Shown here: piece after piece, positions 1-6,299 of the stretch
Layout: every line of letters starts with the position of its first letter
Numbering within the stretch: the stretch's first letter is position 1
Assembly (NCBI GenBank): GCA_013695405.1
Contig: JACDAO010000253.1
Coordinates: 1-7,809, forward strand
DNA: 7,809 nucleotides
Source: Acidobacteriota bacterium
GTDB taxonomy: Bacteria; Acidobacteriota; Vicinamibacteria; Vicinamibacterales; Vicinamibacteraceae
Direction of reading: 5' to 3'
Program-made: the position numbers and the translations under genes
Notes under the pieces: generated by a model
Seen by the model: the letters and a program-made list of their open reading frames with translations, nothing else
Databases searched by the model: none
What the model was told of the DNA's origin: nothing

Positions 1-348
1 GAACCAGATCAGCCGGTCGCCGACCTCGACGTGCGGCGCACCCGGCACCCGCGTCTCGTATCGCCCGATCGTTCCGCCAGCGAGGCGCACGTAGCGCGTC
101 TCGATCGCGTCGCCCTTCCAGGTGGCGCCAACCTGCACCAGGACCTGCCGCTCTGCCCCCGAAGGGCCGACGACATGCCGAATCTCGGTGACCGTTGCGT
201 CGACGATTGTCGTGGCGTGGGCCGTCAGGTCGGCCAGCGAGAGTGGGACCACCGTCGCAGCACGCCCAGGCGTTGTCCCGCCCATCAGTGACGACAGCAG
301 CGCTGCCACGAGCACGGCCTGCCGCGCCGCGCAGCCGTGCCCCGCCAT
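1..348 (-). CDS. Secreted hypothetical protein, 3' end cut by window edge
   Basis: I do not recognise a named family. The first 116 residues are visible and the frame is open to base 1. Residues 1-30 form a likely signal peptide: a short start with an Arg near position 9, a hydrophobic core AVLVAALLSSLMGG, and a small-residue end GRA|A near residue 30. The mature part begins with LSLADLTAHATTIVDATVTE, then alternating hydrophobic strands, a WKGD turn near 77-80, and a VPGAPHVEVGDRLIWF segment at the cut. This resembles beta-rich exported proteins common in Acidobacteriota (inference from memory). The ATG overlaps the lpxB stop by one base (TGATG), so translation is probably coupled to lpxB. 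The only Shine-Dalgarno-like AGGAG lies about 13 bases upstream, farther than usual. A role in the envelope is possible from context only. Confidence 0.75.
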   Translation of the reverse strand, partial: MAGHGCAARQAVLVAALLSSLMGGTTPGRAATVVPLSLADLTAHATTIVDATVTEIRHVVGPSGAERQVLVQVGATWKGDAIETRYVRLAGGTIGRYETRVPGAPHVEVGDRLIWF

Positions 349-1508
349 CACGAAGCGACCGCTCCTGACGCCGCCACACCGGACGCGGCTACCGCGAGCA
401 CTGCCGCCGCCGCCCGCCCCGAGGCGCCGGGGCCACCCAACGCCCGGACCACGACCGCCAGATCGCGTCGGACCGCGGCCGCATGTTCGGCATCGCGAAG
501 CAGGCGCAGTGTCTCGGCGGTCACGCGCTCAGCGGTGCACTCGTCCTGGATCAACTCGGGCACGATGGTCCGCCCGGCAATCAGGTTGACCATGCCGAAG
601 GTGCTGACGCTGACGAATGGCCGGCCCAGCCGGTAGGTCAGCGACGAGAGCCGATAGACGATGACCATCGGCTTGCCGTGCAGCGCGGCCTGCACCGTGG
701 CGGTGCCGGAGGCGGTGATCACCACATCACTGGCAGCGAGCACGGCATCGGTGTCGCCCTCGTGGACAGCGATCGGCAGGTGGTGGCGCTGCAGGTCGTC
801 GAACAGGTGATCGTCCAGGCCCGGCGCCCGTGCCAGCAGGAACTGCAGATCGGGCTCGGCCTCGCGCAGGCTGGCACTGGCCTGCAGCAGCACCGGCAGG
901 GTTCGCTGCACCTCGTTGTGGCGACTGCCAGGCAGCAGGGCGATGGTGCGCGCGGTTGCCGACAGGCCGTGCCGCATCAACACGCTGGCCCGTGGCGGTT
1001 GCGGTTGGATCAGGTCGATCAGTGGGTGGCCGACGAACTCGACCGGCACGCCGGCCTGTTCGTAGAGGGCCTGCTCGAACGGGAAGATCACCAGCACCTT
1101 GTCGGCGAACCGTTTGATGGTCCGCATCCGGCCCGGCCGCCACGCCCACAGCTGGGGCCCGATGTAGTACACCACCGGGATGCCGCGCGCGTGCAGCGCC
1201 TGCCCGAGGCGGAAGTTGAAGTCGGCAAAGTCGATCGCGACGAAGACGTCGGGGCGGCGACGTTCCGCCTGCGCGATCAGCGCTCGGTACATCCGCCAGG
1301 TACGCGGCAGGGTGCGAACCACCTCCGACAGACCGGTCACCGACAGGCCCTCGTACGAGCCCAGCAGGCTTGCGCCGGCCGCCGCCAGACGCGGACCGCC
1401 GAAGCCGAACACGCCGAGGTCCGGCCGCCGATCACGCAGCGCAGTGGTCAGTGCCCCGGCGTAGAGATCGCCGGAGGGCTCGCCGCACGAGATCATCACC
1501 CCGGGCAT
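348..1508 (-). CDS. lpxB: Lipid-A-disaccharide synthase LpxB
   Basis: LpxB joins UDP-2,3-diacylglucosamine to 2,3-diacylglucosamine 1-phosphate (lipid X), giving the tetra-acylated lipid A disaccharide at the inner face of the cytoplasmic membrane. From the ATG at 1508 the protein has 386 residues, close to the family length of about 380. Family motifs appear in order: SCGEPSGD at 7-14, AIDFADFNF at 91-99 (aspartates of the conserved IDxPDFN motif), YIGPQLWAW at 115-123, GHPLID at 160-165, LLPGSRHNEV at 191-200, SGTATVQAAL at 267-276, and the VPEL(I/L)Q motif at 316-321. The last motif-bearing stretch has Gln273 where many LpxB proteins, including that of E. coli, have Glu. The final 27 or so residues are Ala/Gly/Ser-rich. 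The frame continues upstream to 1676, but that part overlaps the peptidase gene and is not LpxB-like. The gene starts 13 bases after the upstream peptidase stop, with no clear Shine-Dalgarno, and is co-transcribed with it. Confidence 0.96.
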   Translation of the reverse strand: MPGVMISCGEPSGDLYAGALTTALRDRRPDLGVFGFGGPRLAAAGASLLGSYEGLSVTGLSEVVRTLPRTWRMYRALIAQAERRRPDVFVAIDFADFNFRLGQALHARGIPVVYYIGPQLWAWRPGRMRTIKRFADKVLVIFPFEQALYEQAGVPVEFVGHPLIDLIQPQPPRASVLMRHGLSATARTIALLPGSRHNEVQRTLPVLLQASASLREAEPDLQFLLARAPGLDDHLFDDLQRHHLPIAVHEGDTDAVLAASDVVITASGTATVQAALHGKPMVIVYRLSSLTYRLGRPFVSVSTFGMVNLIAGRTIVPELIQDECTAERVTAETLRLLRDAEHAAAVRRDLAVVVRALGGPGASGRAAAAVLAVAASGVAASGAVAS

Positions 1509-1521
1509 CGTCGGGGCGCGA

Positions 1522-3006
1522 TCAGCGACCGGGTGCGGGCGCGCGGGTCGGCGCCGGCTTGCCACGCAGACTCGGGCTCGTGAGATCGAGGTCGCCGAGC
1601 GGCAGCACCTCGACGTCGTCGAAGCCGACCGCTTTGAGCTGCGGCAGCACGAGCGTGGCATCACCAACCAGGACAATCGACAGTCGCTGCGGCTTGATGA
1701 ACTGCCGCGCCACCCGCTGGATGTCGTCGCTCGTGACTTTGTTGACGCGATCGGGGTAGGTCTCCAGTTCCTTGACGTCGAGGTCGAAGAACAGCAGGTT
1801 GAGCACCTGCAACGCGATGTCGTCGGCAGTCTCGAGACCGAGCGGGAAGCTGCCGGCCAGATAGGCCTGCGCGCCCATCAGCTCGCGCTCACCGACCGGT
1901 TCGCGGACCAGTCGCGAGAACTCGTCCACGGTCAGGCGCAACGCCTCGCCGGTGGTCGAGGTCTGGGTGTCGGTCTCCGCGATGATCGCGCCGGCCTGCT
2001 TGAAGGCGTCCATGTCGGCCGACGCGCCATAGGTCAGGCCGCGTTCGGAGCGCAGCACGTTCTGGAGGCGATTGGCGCCTTCGCCGCCGAGAATCTTGGT
2101 TGCCAGGTTGAGCGCCATGTAATCCGGGTGCTTGCGGGCGATCGCGACGTGCCCGGCCCGAATCTCGGTCTGCACCGCGTTGGGCCGATCGATCAGCACC
2201 AGCCGGCGGGCCGCCTCGGGCACCTCCATGGCCTCGATCGACGGCGTGTCGCGCGGCGTCCAGCCGCCGAATGCGCGGGTCACGCCCGCGAACGCCTCCT
2301 CGGGGCTGACGTCGCCGACCACGGCGAGCAGAGCGTTGGCGGGGGCGAACCAGGTCTTGTGGAACGAGACCAGGTCGTCGCGGGTGATGGCGGCCAGCGA
2401 CTGGGGCGTGCCGTTGCCCGGCAGACCATACGGATGGAAACCGTAGACCAGCCGATTGATCGCACGATCGGCGACGTAGTCCGGATCCTGCATGTTGACA
2501 CTGATCGCCGACAGTGCCTGTTCGCGCACGCGATCGAGTTCCTCCTGCGGGAACGACGGCGACTCGACCACTTCGGAAATCAGGCCGAGCGCCAGGTCGA
2601 AGCTGTCCTTGAGGACCAGGATGCTGACGTAGGACAGGTCGGTGCCGGCGCCGGAGCCGAGCGCCCCGCCGACGTAGTCGATGGTGTCTGAGATCTGCTC
2701 GGACGATCGCTTGGCGGTGCCCTGGTCGAGCAACGCGCCGACCATCGCCGCGACGCCGGGCTTGGTGGCCGGATCCTGCGCCGAGCCGGCGCGCACCAGC
2801 AGCCGCAGGCTGACGGCCGGCTGCTCGTCCTGCGAGACCACCACCACGCGCAGCCCGTTGGGCATGGTCCGGATCTCGTACGGCGGGATCTTGACGTCGC
2901 GCGCCTCGAGCGGCCGCGGCGGGCGCTCCTGCGCACAGACCGGCGAGGTCACGGCCAGAAGACTACCGACCACCACCACCCACACCGCCTTGACCGTGCG
3001 AGCCAT
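1522..3006 (-). CDS. Non-catalytic M16 peptidase partner, exported
   Basis: This is a 494-residue M16 (pitrilysin/processing peptidase-like) protein with a signal peptide: ARTVK, then the hydrophobic core AVWVVVVGSLLAVTSPV, with probable cleavage after VCA near residue 25. The N-terminal M16 domain starts at PPYEIRTMPNGLRVVV (41-56). Where active members have HxxEH, it has A87, G90 and A91 (GVAAMVGALLDQGT, 84-97), so it cannot bind the catalytic zinc. The C-terminal half keeps GGEGANRLQNVLRSERGLTYG (307-327), including R319 and Y326, the Arg/Tyr pair known in M16B to hold the substrate. It is therefore probably the substrate-binding half of a heterodimer with the product of 3006-4382. The tail after about 475 is Pro/Arg-rich and probably disordered. 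I chose the ATG at 3006 because AGGGGGG lies five bases before it; a GTG at 3009 would add one residue but has the ribosome site too close. The ATG overlaps the upstream stop as TGATG. Confidence 0.93.
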   Translation of the reverse strand: MARTVKAVWVVVVGSLLAVTSPVCAQERPPRPLEARDVKIPPYEIRTMPNGLRVVVVSQDEQPAVSLRLLVRAGSAQDPATKPGVAAMVGALLDQGTAKRSSEQISDTIDYVGGALGSGAGTDLSYVSILVLKDSFDLALGLISEVVESPSFPQEELDRVREQALSAISVNMQDPDYVADRAINRLVYGFHPYGLPGNGTPQSLAAITRDDLVSFHKTWFAPANALLAVVGDVSPEEAFAGVTRAFGGWTPRDTPSIEAMEVPEAARRLVLIDRPNAVQTEIRAGHVAIARKHPDYMALNLATKILGGEGANRLQNVLRSERGLTYGASADMDAFKQAGAIIAETDTQTSTTGEALRLTVDEFSRLVREPVGERELMGAQAYLAGSFPLGLETADDIALQVLNLLFFDLDVKELETYPDRVNKVTSDDIQRVARQFIKPQRLSIVLVGDATLVLPQLKAVGFDDVEVLPLGDLDLTSPSLRGKPAPTRAPAPGR

Positions 3007-4382
3007 CACTGCCCCCCTGCCGTCGGGCGCTGGCCGCGCGGCAACACCGTGAGCACGAGCCGGCTCTGTGGCGTGAAATAGGTGGTCGCCACGCGCTGGA
3101 CGTCAGCCGCGGTGATGTTCTGGAAGATGTCGAACTCGCCGTCGGCGGTGCCGATGTCGCCCTTGTGCAGCACCACCGCGTGCGCCAGGGCGGTGGCTTT
3201 CTGCTGCACCGTCTGGCGGCCGATCACGTAGTCGCGCGCGAACTGGTTCTTGGCGCGCTGCAACTCGCGCGCCGTGATGGGTTCCTTGACCAGCCGCTGC
3301 AGCTCGTCGATCAGCGCGTCGGCGACCTGGGCAGGGGTGTGCCCCGGCGCCACGATCGCCACGGTGTAGAACAGGTTCGGGTCCTCGATCAGGTTGGCCT
3401 GCCCGAACGCCGACAGGGCCAGCCGCTCCTTGTAGACGAGGCGCTGGTAGATGCGGGAGCTCGTGCCGTCGGACAGCACCTTGGCGGCGATGTGCAGCGG
3501 GTAGGAATCCGGATGGCCGTCGTACGTGATCGGGTACGCCACCACCACCGCGGGCAGCGGCCAGTCCTGCTCGATGGTGATGCGCGACTCGGCAGTGCGG
3601 ACCGGCTCCTTGGCGATGTTCCGGGTCAGCGTCCCCTCGGCTTTCGGCACCTTGCCGAATTCCTTGTCGAGCAGTCCGCGGGCCACGGCCGGGTCGAAGT
3701 CGCCGGCCAGCACCAGGGTCGCGTTGTCGGGCCGGTAATACGTGCGGTGAAACGCGCGCACGTCCTCGATGCTCGCGGCTTCGAGGTCGGCCATGCTGCC
3801 GATCACAGGATGCTTGTAGGGATGGACCGTGAACGCCTTGTCGTAGATGATCTCGGACAGGCTGCCGTAAGGCTGATTCTCGACCCGCTGGCGACGCTCT
3901 TCCTTGACCACGTCGCGCTCGGTGCGGAAGGCGCCCTCCTCGACGCGGAGCGAGGCCATCCGATCGGCCTCGAGCCAGAGCGTCAACGGCAGGTACTGCG
4001 CCGGCACGGTCTGCCAGAACACGGTGGTGTCCTCGGTGGTGTAGGCGTTGCTCTGACCGCCGATCGAGGCGATGTAGGAGGTGTGGGCCTCGGGCTGCAC
4101 ATTGCGGCTGCCCTTGAACATCATGTGCTCGAACAGGTGCGCGAAACCGGTGCGGCCTTCCTTCTCGTCCTTGGATCCGACGTGGTACCACAGCTGCACG
4201 TGGACGATTGGCGTCGAGTGATCTTCGAGCAGGATCACCCGCAGCCCGTTCGGCAAGGTGAAGTCGTCGTACTTGAAGGCCGGGGGCCGGACCGCCGCCT
4301 GGGTCGGGATCTGCAGCGCGCCGGACACGAGGGAGGCGGCCAGCACGGCAACCGCGCCGGGCCGGACGAGCATGTGAGCCAT
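3006..4382 (-). CDS. Catalytic M16 zinc metallopeptidase, exported
   Basis: This is a 458-residue exported M16B-type metallopeptidase, which would cleave peptides or unfolded proteins in the periplasm. Residues 1-30 are a signal peptide (MAHMLVRP, a hydrophobic core to about 23, probable cleavage near TQA|A). The active-site motif HLFEH is at 82-86. The third zinc ligand is expected at E161 or E162 in VVKEERRQRVENQPYG (158-173), about 75 residues later as usual for the family. GSRNV and GGQSNAYTTEDTT (108-120) are also typical. In the C-terminal domain, the segment GTSSRIYQRLVYKERLALSA (306-325) has V316 and L323 where the family's substrate-binding Arg and Tyr belong, so this subunit lacks that pair. 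Its partner, overlapped at the 3' end (TGATG), keeps it. The frame runs upstream to 4595, but the ATG at 4382 gives the signal peptide and avoids overlap with lpxD. No Shine-Dalgarno is visible; see the promoter at 4390-4418. Confidence 0.95.
   Translation of the reverse strand: MAHMLVRPGAVAVLAASLVSGALQIPTQAAVRPPAFKYDDFTLPNGLRVILLEDHSTPIVHVQLWYHVGSKDEKEGRTGFAHLFEHMMFKGSRNVQPEAHTSYIASIGGQSNAYTTEDTTVFWQTVPAQYLPLTLWLEADRMASLRVEEGAFRTERDVVKEERRQRVENQPYGSLSEIIYDKAFTVHPYKHPVIGSMADLEAASIEDVRAFHRTYYRPDNATLVLAGDFDPAVARGLLDKEFGKVPKAEGTLTRNIAKEPVRTAESRITIEQDWPLPAVVVAYPITYDGHPDSYPLHIAAKVLSDGTSSRIYQRLVYKERLALSAFGQANLIEDPNLFYTVAIVAPGHTPAQVADALIDELQRLVKEPITARELQRAKNQFARDYVIGRQTVQQKATALAHAVVLHKGDIGTADGEFDIFQNITAADVQRVATTYFTPQSRLVLTVLPRGQRPTAGGQ
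3012..3018 (-). promoter_or_regulatory. Ribosome binding site before the second M16 gene
   Basis: The leftward strand reads AGGGGGG, then CAGTG, then ATG at 3006. The purine run lies inside the last codons of the catalytic peptidase gene and has proper spacing for the ATG at 3006, not for the GTG at 3009. It is the clearest Shine-Dalgarno-like site in the window and decides the start of the second peptidase gene. Confidence 0.6.
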
Positions 4383-4389
4383 TGTCGCG

Positions 4390-4418
4390 ATTATGTCAGG
4401 CCCGCGGGATCGCGCCAA
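4390..4418 (-). promoter_or_regulatory. Sigma70-like promoter before the M16-lpxB operon
   Basis: On the leftward strand TTGGCG (4418-4413) is followed by exactly 17 bases and then CATAAT (4395-4390), matching the -35 and -10 consensus at four and five of six positions. It sits in the 70-base gap between lpxD and the first peptidase gene. The -10 box ends seven bases before the ATG at 4382, so transcription would begin at or next to the start codon, giving a leaderless message. This agrees with the lack of a ribosome site. The promoter call is an inference from sequence alone. Confidence 0.45.
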
Positions 4419-4452
4419 CGCAGCAGGGACACGCGGTGTGCGGCGGCTGTGG

Positions 4453-5508
4453 TCAGGACCCGTCGTGGTCGTCGCCGACGGCGCCCTGATCGGGCGCCAG
4501 CGCCTCCAGCCGGCGTTGCAAATTGGCCACTTGGCGGCGCAGCGCGGGCAGGGTTCGGAACACCGCCGAGGCCTTGAGCCAGTCACGGTTGTCAATCGCC
4601 GGGTAGCCGGAGACGAACGCCCGGTCGGGCAGCGAATTCGGGATGCCGGTCTGCGCGCTGGCCCGCACCCCCTTGCCGAGCGTGAGGTGACCGGCGACGC
4701 CGACCTGTCCGGCCAGCACGGTGCCGTCGCCCACCGTCGTGCTGCCGGCGATGCCCACCTGCGACACCAGGATGACGTTGCGCCCGACTTCGACCCCGTG
4801 GGCGATCTGGACCAGATTGTCGATCTTGGTGCCGTTGCCGATCACGGTCGCGCCAAGCGGCGGCCGATCGATCGCCGTCGACGCGCCGATCTCGACGTCG
4901 TCGCCGATCACCACGGTGCCGATCTGCGGCACCTTGCGCAGGGTGCCGTCCGGGGCGGGCGCGAAACCGAAGCCGTCGCTGCCGATCACCGCGTGGTCCT
5001 GGACCACGACCCGGTGGCCGAGGGTGACCCGTTCGCGCACACTGACGTGCGCGTGCAACAGGCAGTCGTCGCCTATCACCGCCTCGTCGCCGATCGTGAC
5101 GTGGGCGCGCAGCACGCTGCGGGCGCCGATCACCGCGCCGTCGCCGACGTACACGTAAGGACCAATCGACGCGTCGACCGCGATCACGGCACGGGCCGCG
5201 ATCACGGCGCTGGGATGAATGCCGGGGGCGGGTACCGGCTGCGGGTGCAACAGCGTCAGGGCACGGGCAAAAGCCGCGTACGGATGGCTGCTCCGCAGCG
5301 CCGCCACTGCCGAGGGCACCGGCACCTCGTCGGCGGCAATCACCGCGGTGGCACGGGTGTGCTGCAGCAGCGTGCCGTACTTTGCATTGGCGAAGAAGGA
5401 CACGTCGCCGGGACCGGCGGTGTCGAGCGATGCCACCCGGGCAATGGGCAGATCGCCGTCGCCTTCGAGGCGGCAGCCGAGGCTGTCGGCCAGCTCACGC
5501 AGCGTCAA
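4453..5508 (-). CDS. lpxD: UDP-3-O-acylglucosamine N-acyltransferase LpxD
   Basis: LpxD transfers a 3-hydroxyacyl chain from acyl carrier protein to the 2-amino group of UDP-3-O-acylglucosamine, the third step of lipid A synthesis, in the cytoplasm as a trimer. The 351-residue protein has the N-terminal uridine-binding domain (1-95, with [18 protein letters not shown] at 14-31). A left-handed beta helix follows, built of hexapeptide repeats from GIHPSAVI (96) to about 285. The signature GSDGFGFAP is at 176-184. [12 protein letters not shown] at 231-242 carries the probable catalytic His237. The end, [12 protein letters not shown] and a helix to about 337, is typical. TAIDRPPLG (211-219) differs from the usual TIDRG. 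The start is TTG: the in-frame stop at 5533-5535 lies nine codons upstream, with no ATG or GTG between, and the N-terminus aligns with known LpxD. Downstream there is a 70-base gap before the M16 operon. Confidence 0.96.
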   Translation of the reverse strand: MTLRELADSLGCRLEGDGDLPIARVASLDTAGPGDVSFFANAKYGTLLQHTRATAVIAADEVPVPSAVAALRSSHPYAAFARALTLLHPQPVPAPGIHPSAVIAARAVIAVDASIGPYVYVGDGAVIGARSVLRAHVTIGDEAVIGDDCLLHAHVSVRERVTLGHRVVVQDHAVIGSDGFGFAPAPDGTLRKVPQIGTVVIGDDVEIGASTAIDRPPLGATVIGNGTKIDNLVQIAHGVEVGRNVILVSQVGIAGSTTVGDGTVLAGQVGVAGHLTLGKGVRASAQTGIPNSLPDRAFVSGYPAIDNRDWLKASAVFRTLPALRRQVANLQRRLEALAPDQGAVGDDHDGS

Positions 5509-5517
5509 GGCAGGCGG

Positions 5518-5526
5518 ATGATAGCA
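5518..5526 (-). promoter_or_regulatory. Extended -10-like box before lpxD
   Basis: The leftward strand reads TGCTATCAT: an extended TGN element plus TATCAT, five of six matches to TATAAT. It lies in the 24-base gap between the upstream stop and the lpxD TTG, ending nine bases before the start codon. No convincing -35 box is seen at 16-18 bases. No Shine-Dalgarno is present, so lpxD may have its own very short leader. It may equally be read through from the upstream gene. Confidence 0.3.
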
Positions 5527-5532
5527 CGCGGA

Positions 5533-6228
5533 TCAGGCGCGATCGGGGACCATCCGGGCGACGAAGGTCGGCAGATCCTCGAGGCGCAGGCGCATCGCGA
5601 TGTCCAGCACCAGCGGCGCCCGGGCGTCGTCGTCCAGGCTCAACGCGGCCCGCAACTCGGACAGCGGCGGGCTGACCACCGCCGCCCAGGTCACGTGACG
5701 CAGGCCGTGGCGGGCGCCGCGCCAGGACAGATAGTGCGCGACCACGAAGAAGCCCAGGAAGTACGCCGCGACGTTCGGCCCTGGTAACAGGGCCAGCGCG
5801 GCGGAGGCGACGAACAGCACCGTGGTCACGACCAGCCAGATCAGGTGGCGGTCGCTGTCCCGCCGCAGCGAGGCGCGGGTCACCTGCAGCGCGGTCTCGC
5901 CGGTCAGGTCGTCCGGGTGATGGAGCGTCGCCCCGTCGTGCTTGCGGAGGTGCCAGAGCAGCCGCTGCTCGTTGATGTGCTCGGCCACACTGCGCAGCGT
6001 ACGCTCCTTGATTCGGCCATACCAGGTCTCGGCGCGTGGCAGTTCCTCGCCGCGCGAGTGGCGGCGGCGCCGCTCCTCGGCTTCGGCGAGCATGTCGTGG
6101 AACGAGTCCGCGAGGCGACGAAACAGGCCACGGTCCGCCGGGCGCGCAACCGGTTCCTGGTCCTCGGCGGGCTCGCAGTAGGGCTCGTGGCGACTGCCCC
6201 CGACCGGGATCAGATACACGTCGATCAT
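5533..6228 (-). CDS. Two-helix membrane protein, Mit_KHE1-like
   Basis: This 231-residue protein probably belongs to the family called mitochondrial K+/H+ exchange-related (Mit_KHE1), judged from its N-terminus MIDVYLIPVGGSRHEPYCEP, which resembles the family's short VxLxPVxxxRxxxYC-type opening, and its hairpin of two membrane helices. Biochemical function is not established for bacterial members. A charged, helical middle (33-97, with AEAEERRRRHSRGEELP) is followed by HHPDDLTG (103-110). Two membrane segments come next, HLIWLVVTTVLFVASAALALLP (128-149) and VAAYFLGFFVVAHYLSW (153-169), joined by a Gly-Pro-Asn turn. The basic WRGARHGLRH then leads to a soluble C-terminus. There is no signal peptide. 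The ATG at 6228 follows CAGGTAGAG, a weak ribosome site. It lies 24 bases upstream of lpxD in the same direction and may be co-transcribed. The family assignment is from memory of motifs; membrane topology is the firmer claim. Confidence 0.85.
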   Translation of the reverse strand: MIDVYLIPVGGSRHEPYCEPAEDQEPVARPADRGLFRRLADSFHDMLAEAEERRRRHSRGEELPRAETWYGRIKERTLRSVAEHINEQRLLWHLRKHDGATLHHPDDLTGETALQVTRASLRRDSDRHLIWLVVTTVLFVASAALALLPGPNVAAYFLGFFVVAHYLSWRGARHGLRHVTWAAVVSPPLSELRAALSLDDDARAPLVLDIAMRLRLEDLPTFVARMVPDRA

Positions 6229-6248
6229 CGTCTCTACCTGCTGGTCCT

Positions 6249-6257
6249 ACGATAGCA
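6249..6257 (-). promoter_or_regulatory. Possible -10 box in the divergent spacer
   Basis: The 71-base spacer at 6229-6299 must drive at least the leftward Mit_KHE1-like gene. The leftward strand contains TGCTATCGT at 6257-6249, the same GTGCTATC core seen before lpxD. Its hexamer TATCGT matches TATAAT at only four of six positions, and no good -35 box lies at the usual distance. On the rightward strand I see TTCACG at 6270 but no fitting -10 box. Confidence 0.22.
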
Positions 6258-6299
6258 CCCGCGATCCGGTTCACGGCGAGTCGCTGGTAGGCTGTCGGG

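Noticed and set aside
483..1583. A 366-codon open frame on the rightward strand opposite lpxB
   Set aside because: It is antisense to a certain lpxB, shows no recognisable motif, and such long shadow frames are expected from GC-rich third codon positions.
1509..1676. N-terminal extension of lpxB by 56 codons
   Set aside because: The extra residues are Arg/Ser/Cys-rich, unlike any LpxB, and lie in another frame of the upstream peptidase gene.
4401..4408. CCCGCGGG palindrome in the lpxD to M16 gap as an operator or terminator
   Set aside because: An eight-base GC palindrome is expected by chance at this base composition; it has no loop or T run and lies inside the proposed promoter spacer.
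3165..4577. A 470-codon rightward frame opposite the catalytic M16 gene
   Set aside because: Its sequence is the His/Arg/Gly/Val-rich mirror of the peptidase codons; the peptidase has full family motifs, so this is a shadow.
4383..4595. N-terminal extension of the catalytic M16 protein by 71 codons
   Set aside because: It would overlap lpxD and place a Cys/Arg-rich stretch ahead of a normal signal peptide that begins at the ATG at 4382.
4393..5787. A 464-codon rightward frame opposite lpxD
   Set aside because: It reads repeated ADH/VADH patterns produced by the antisense of the hexapeptide repeats; not a gene.
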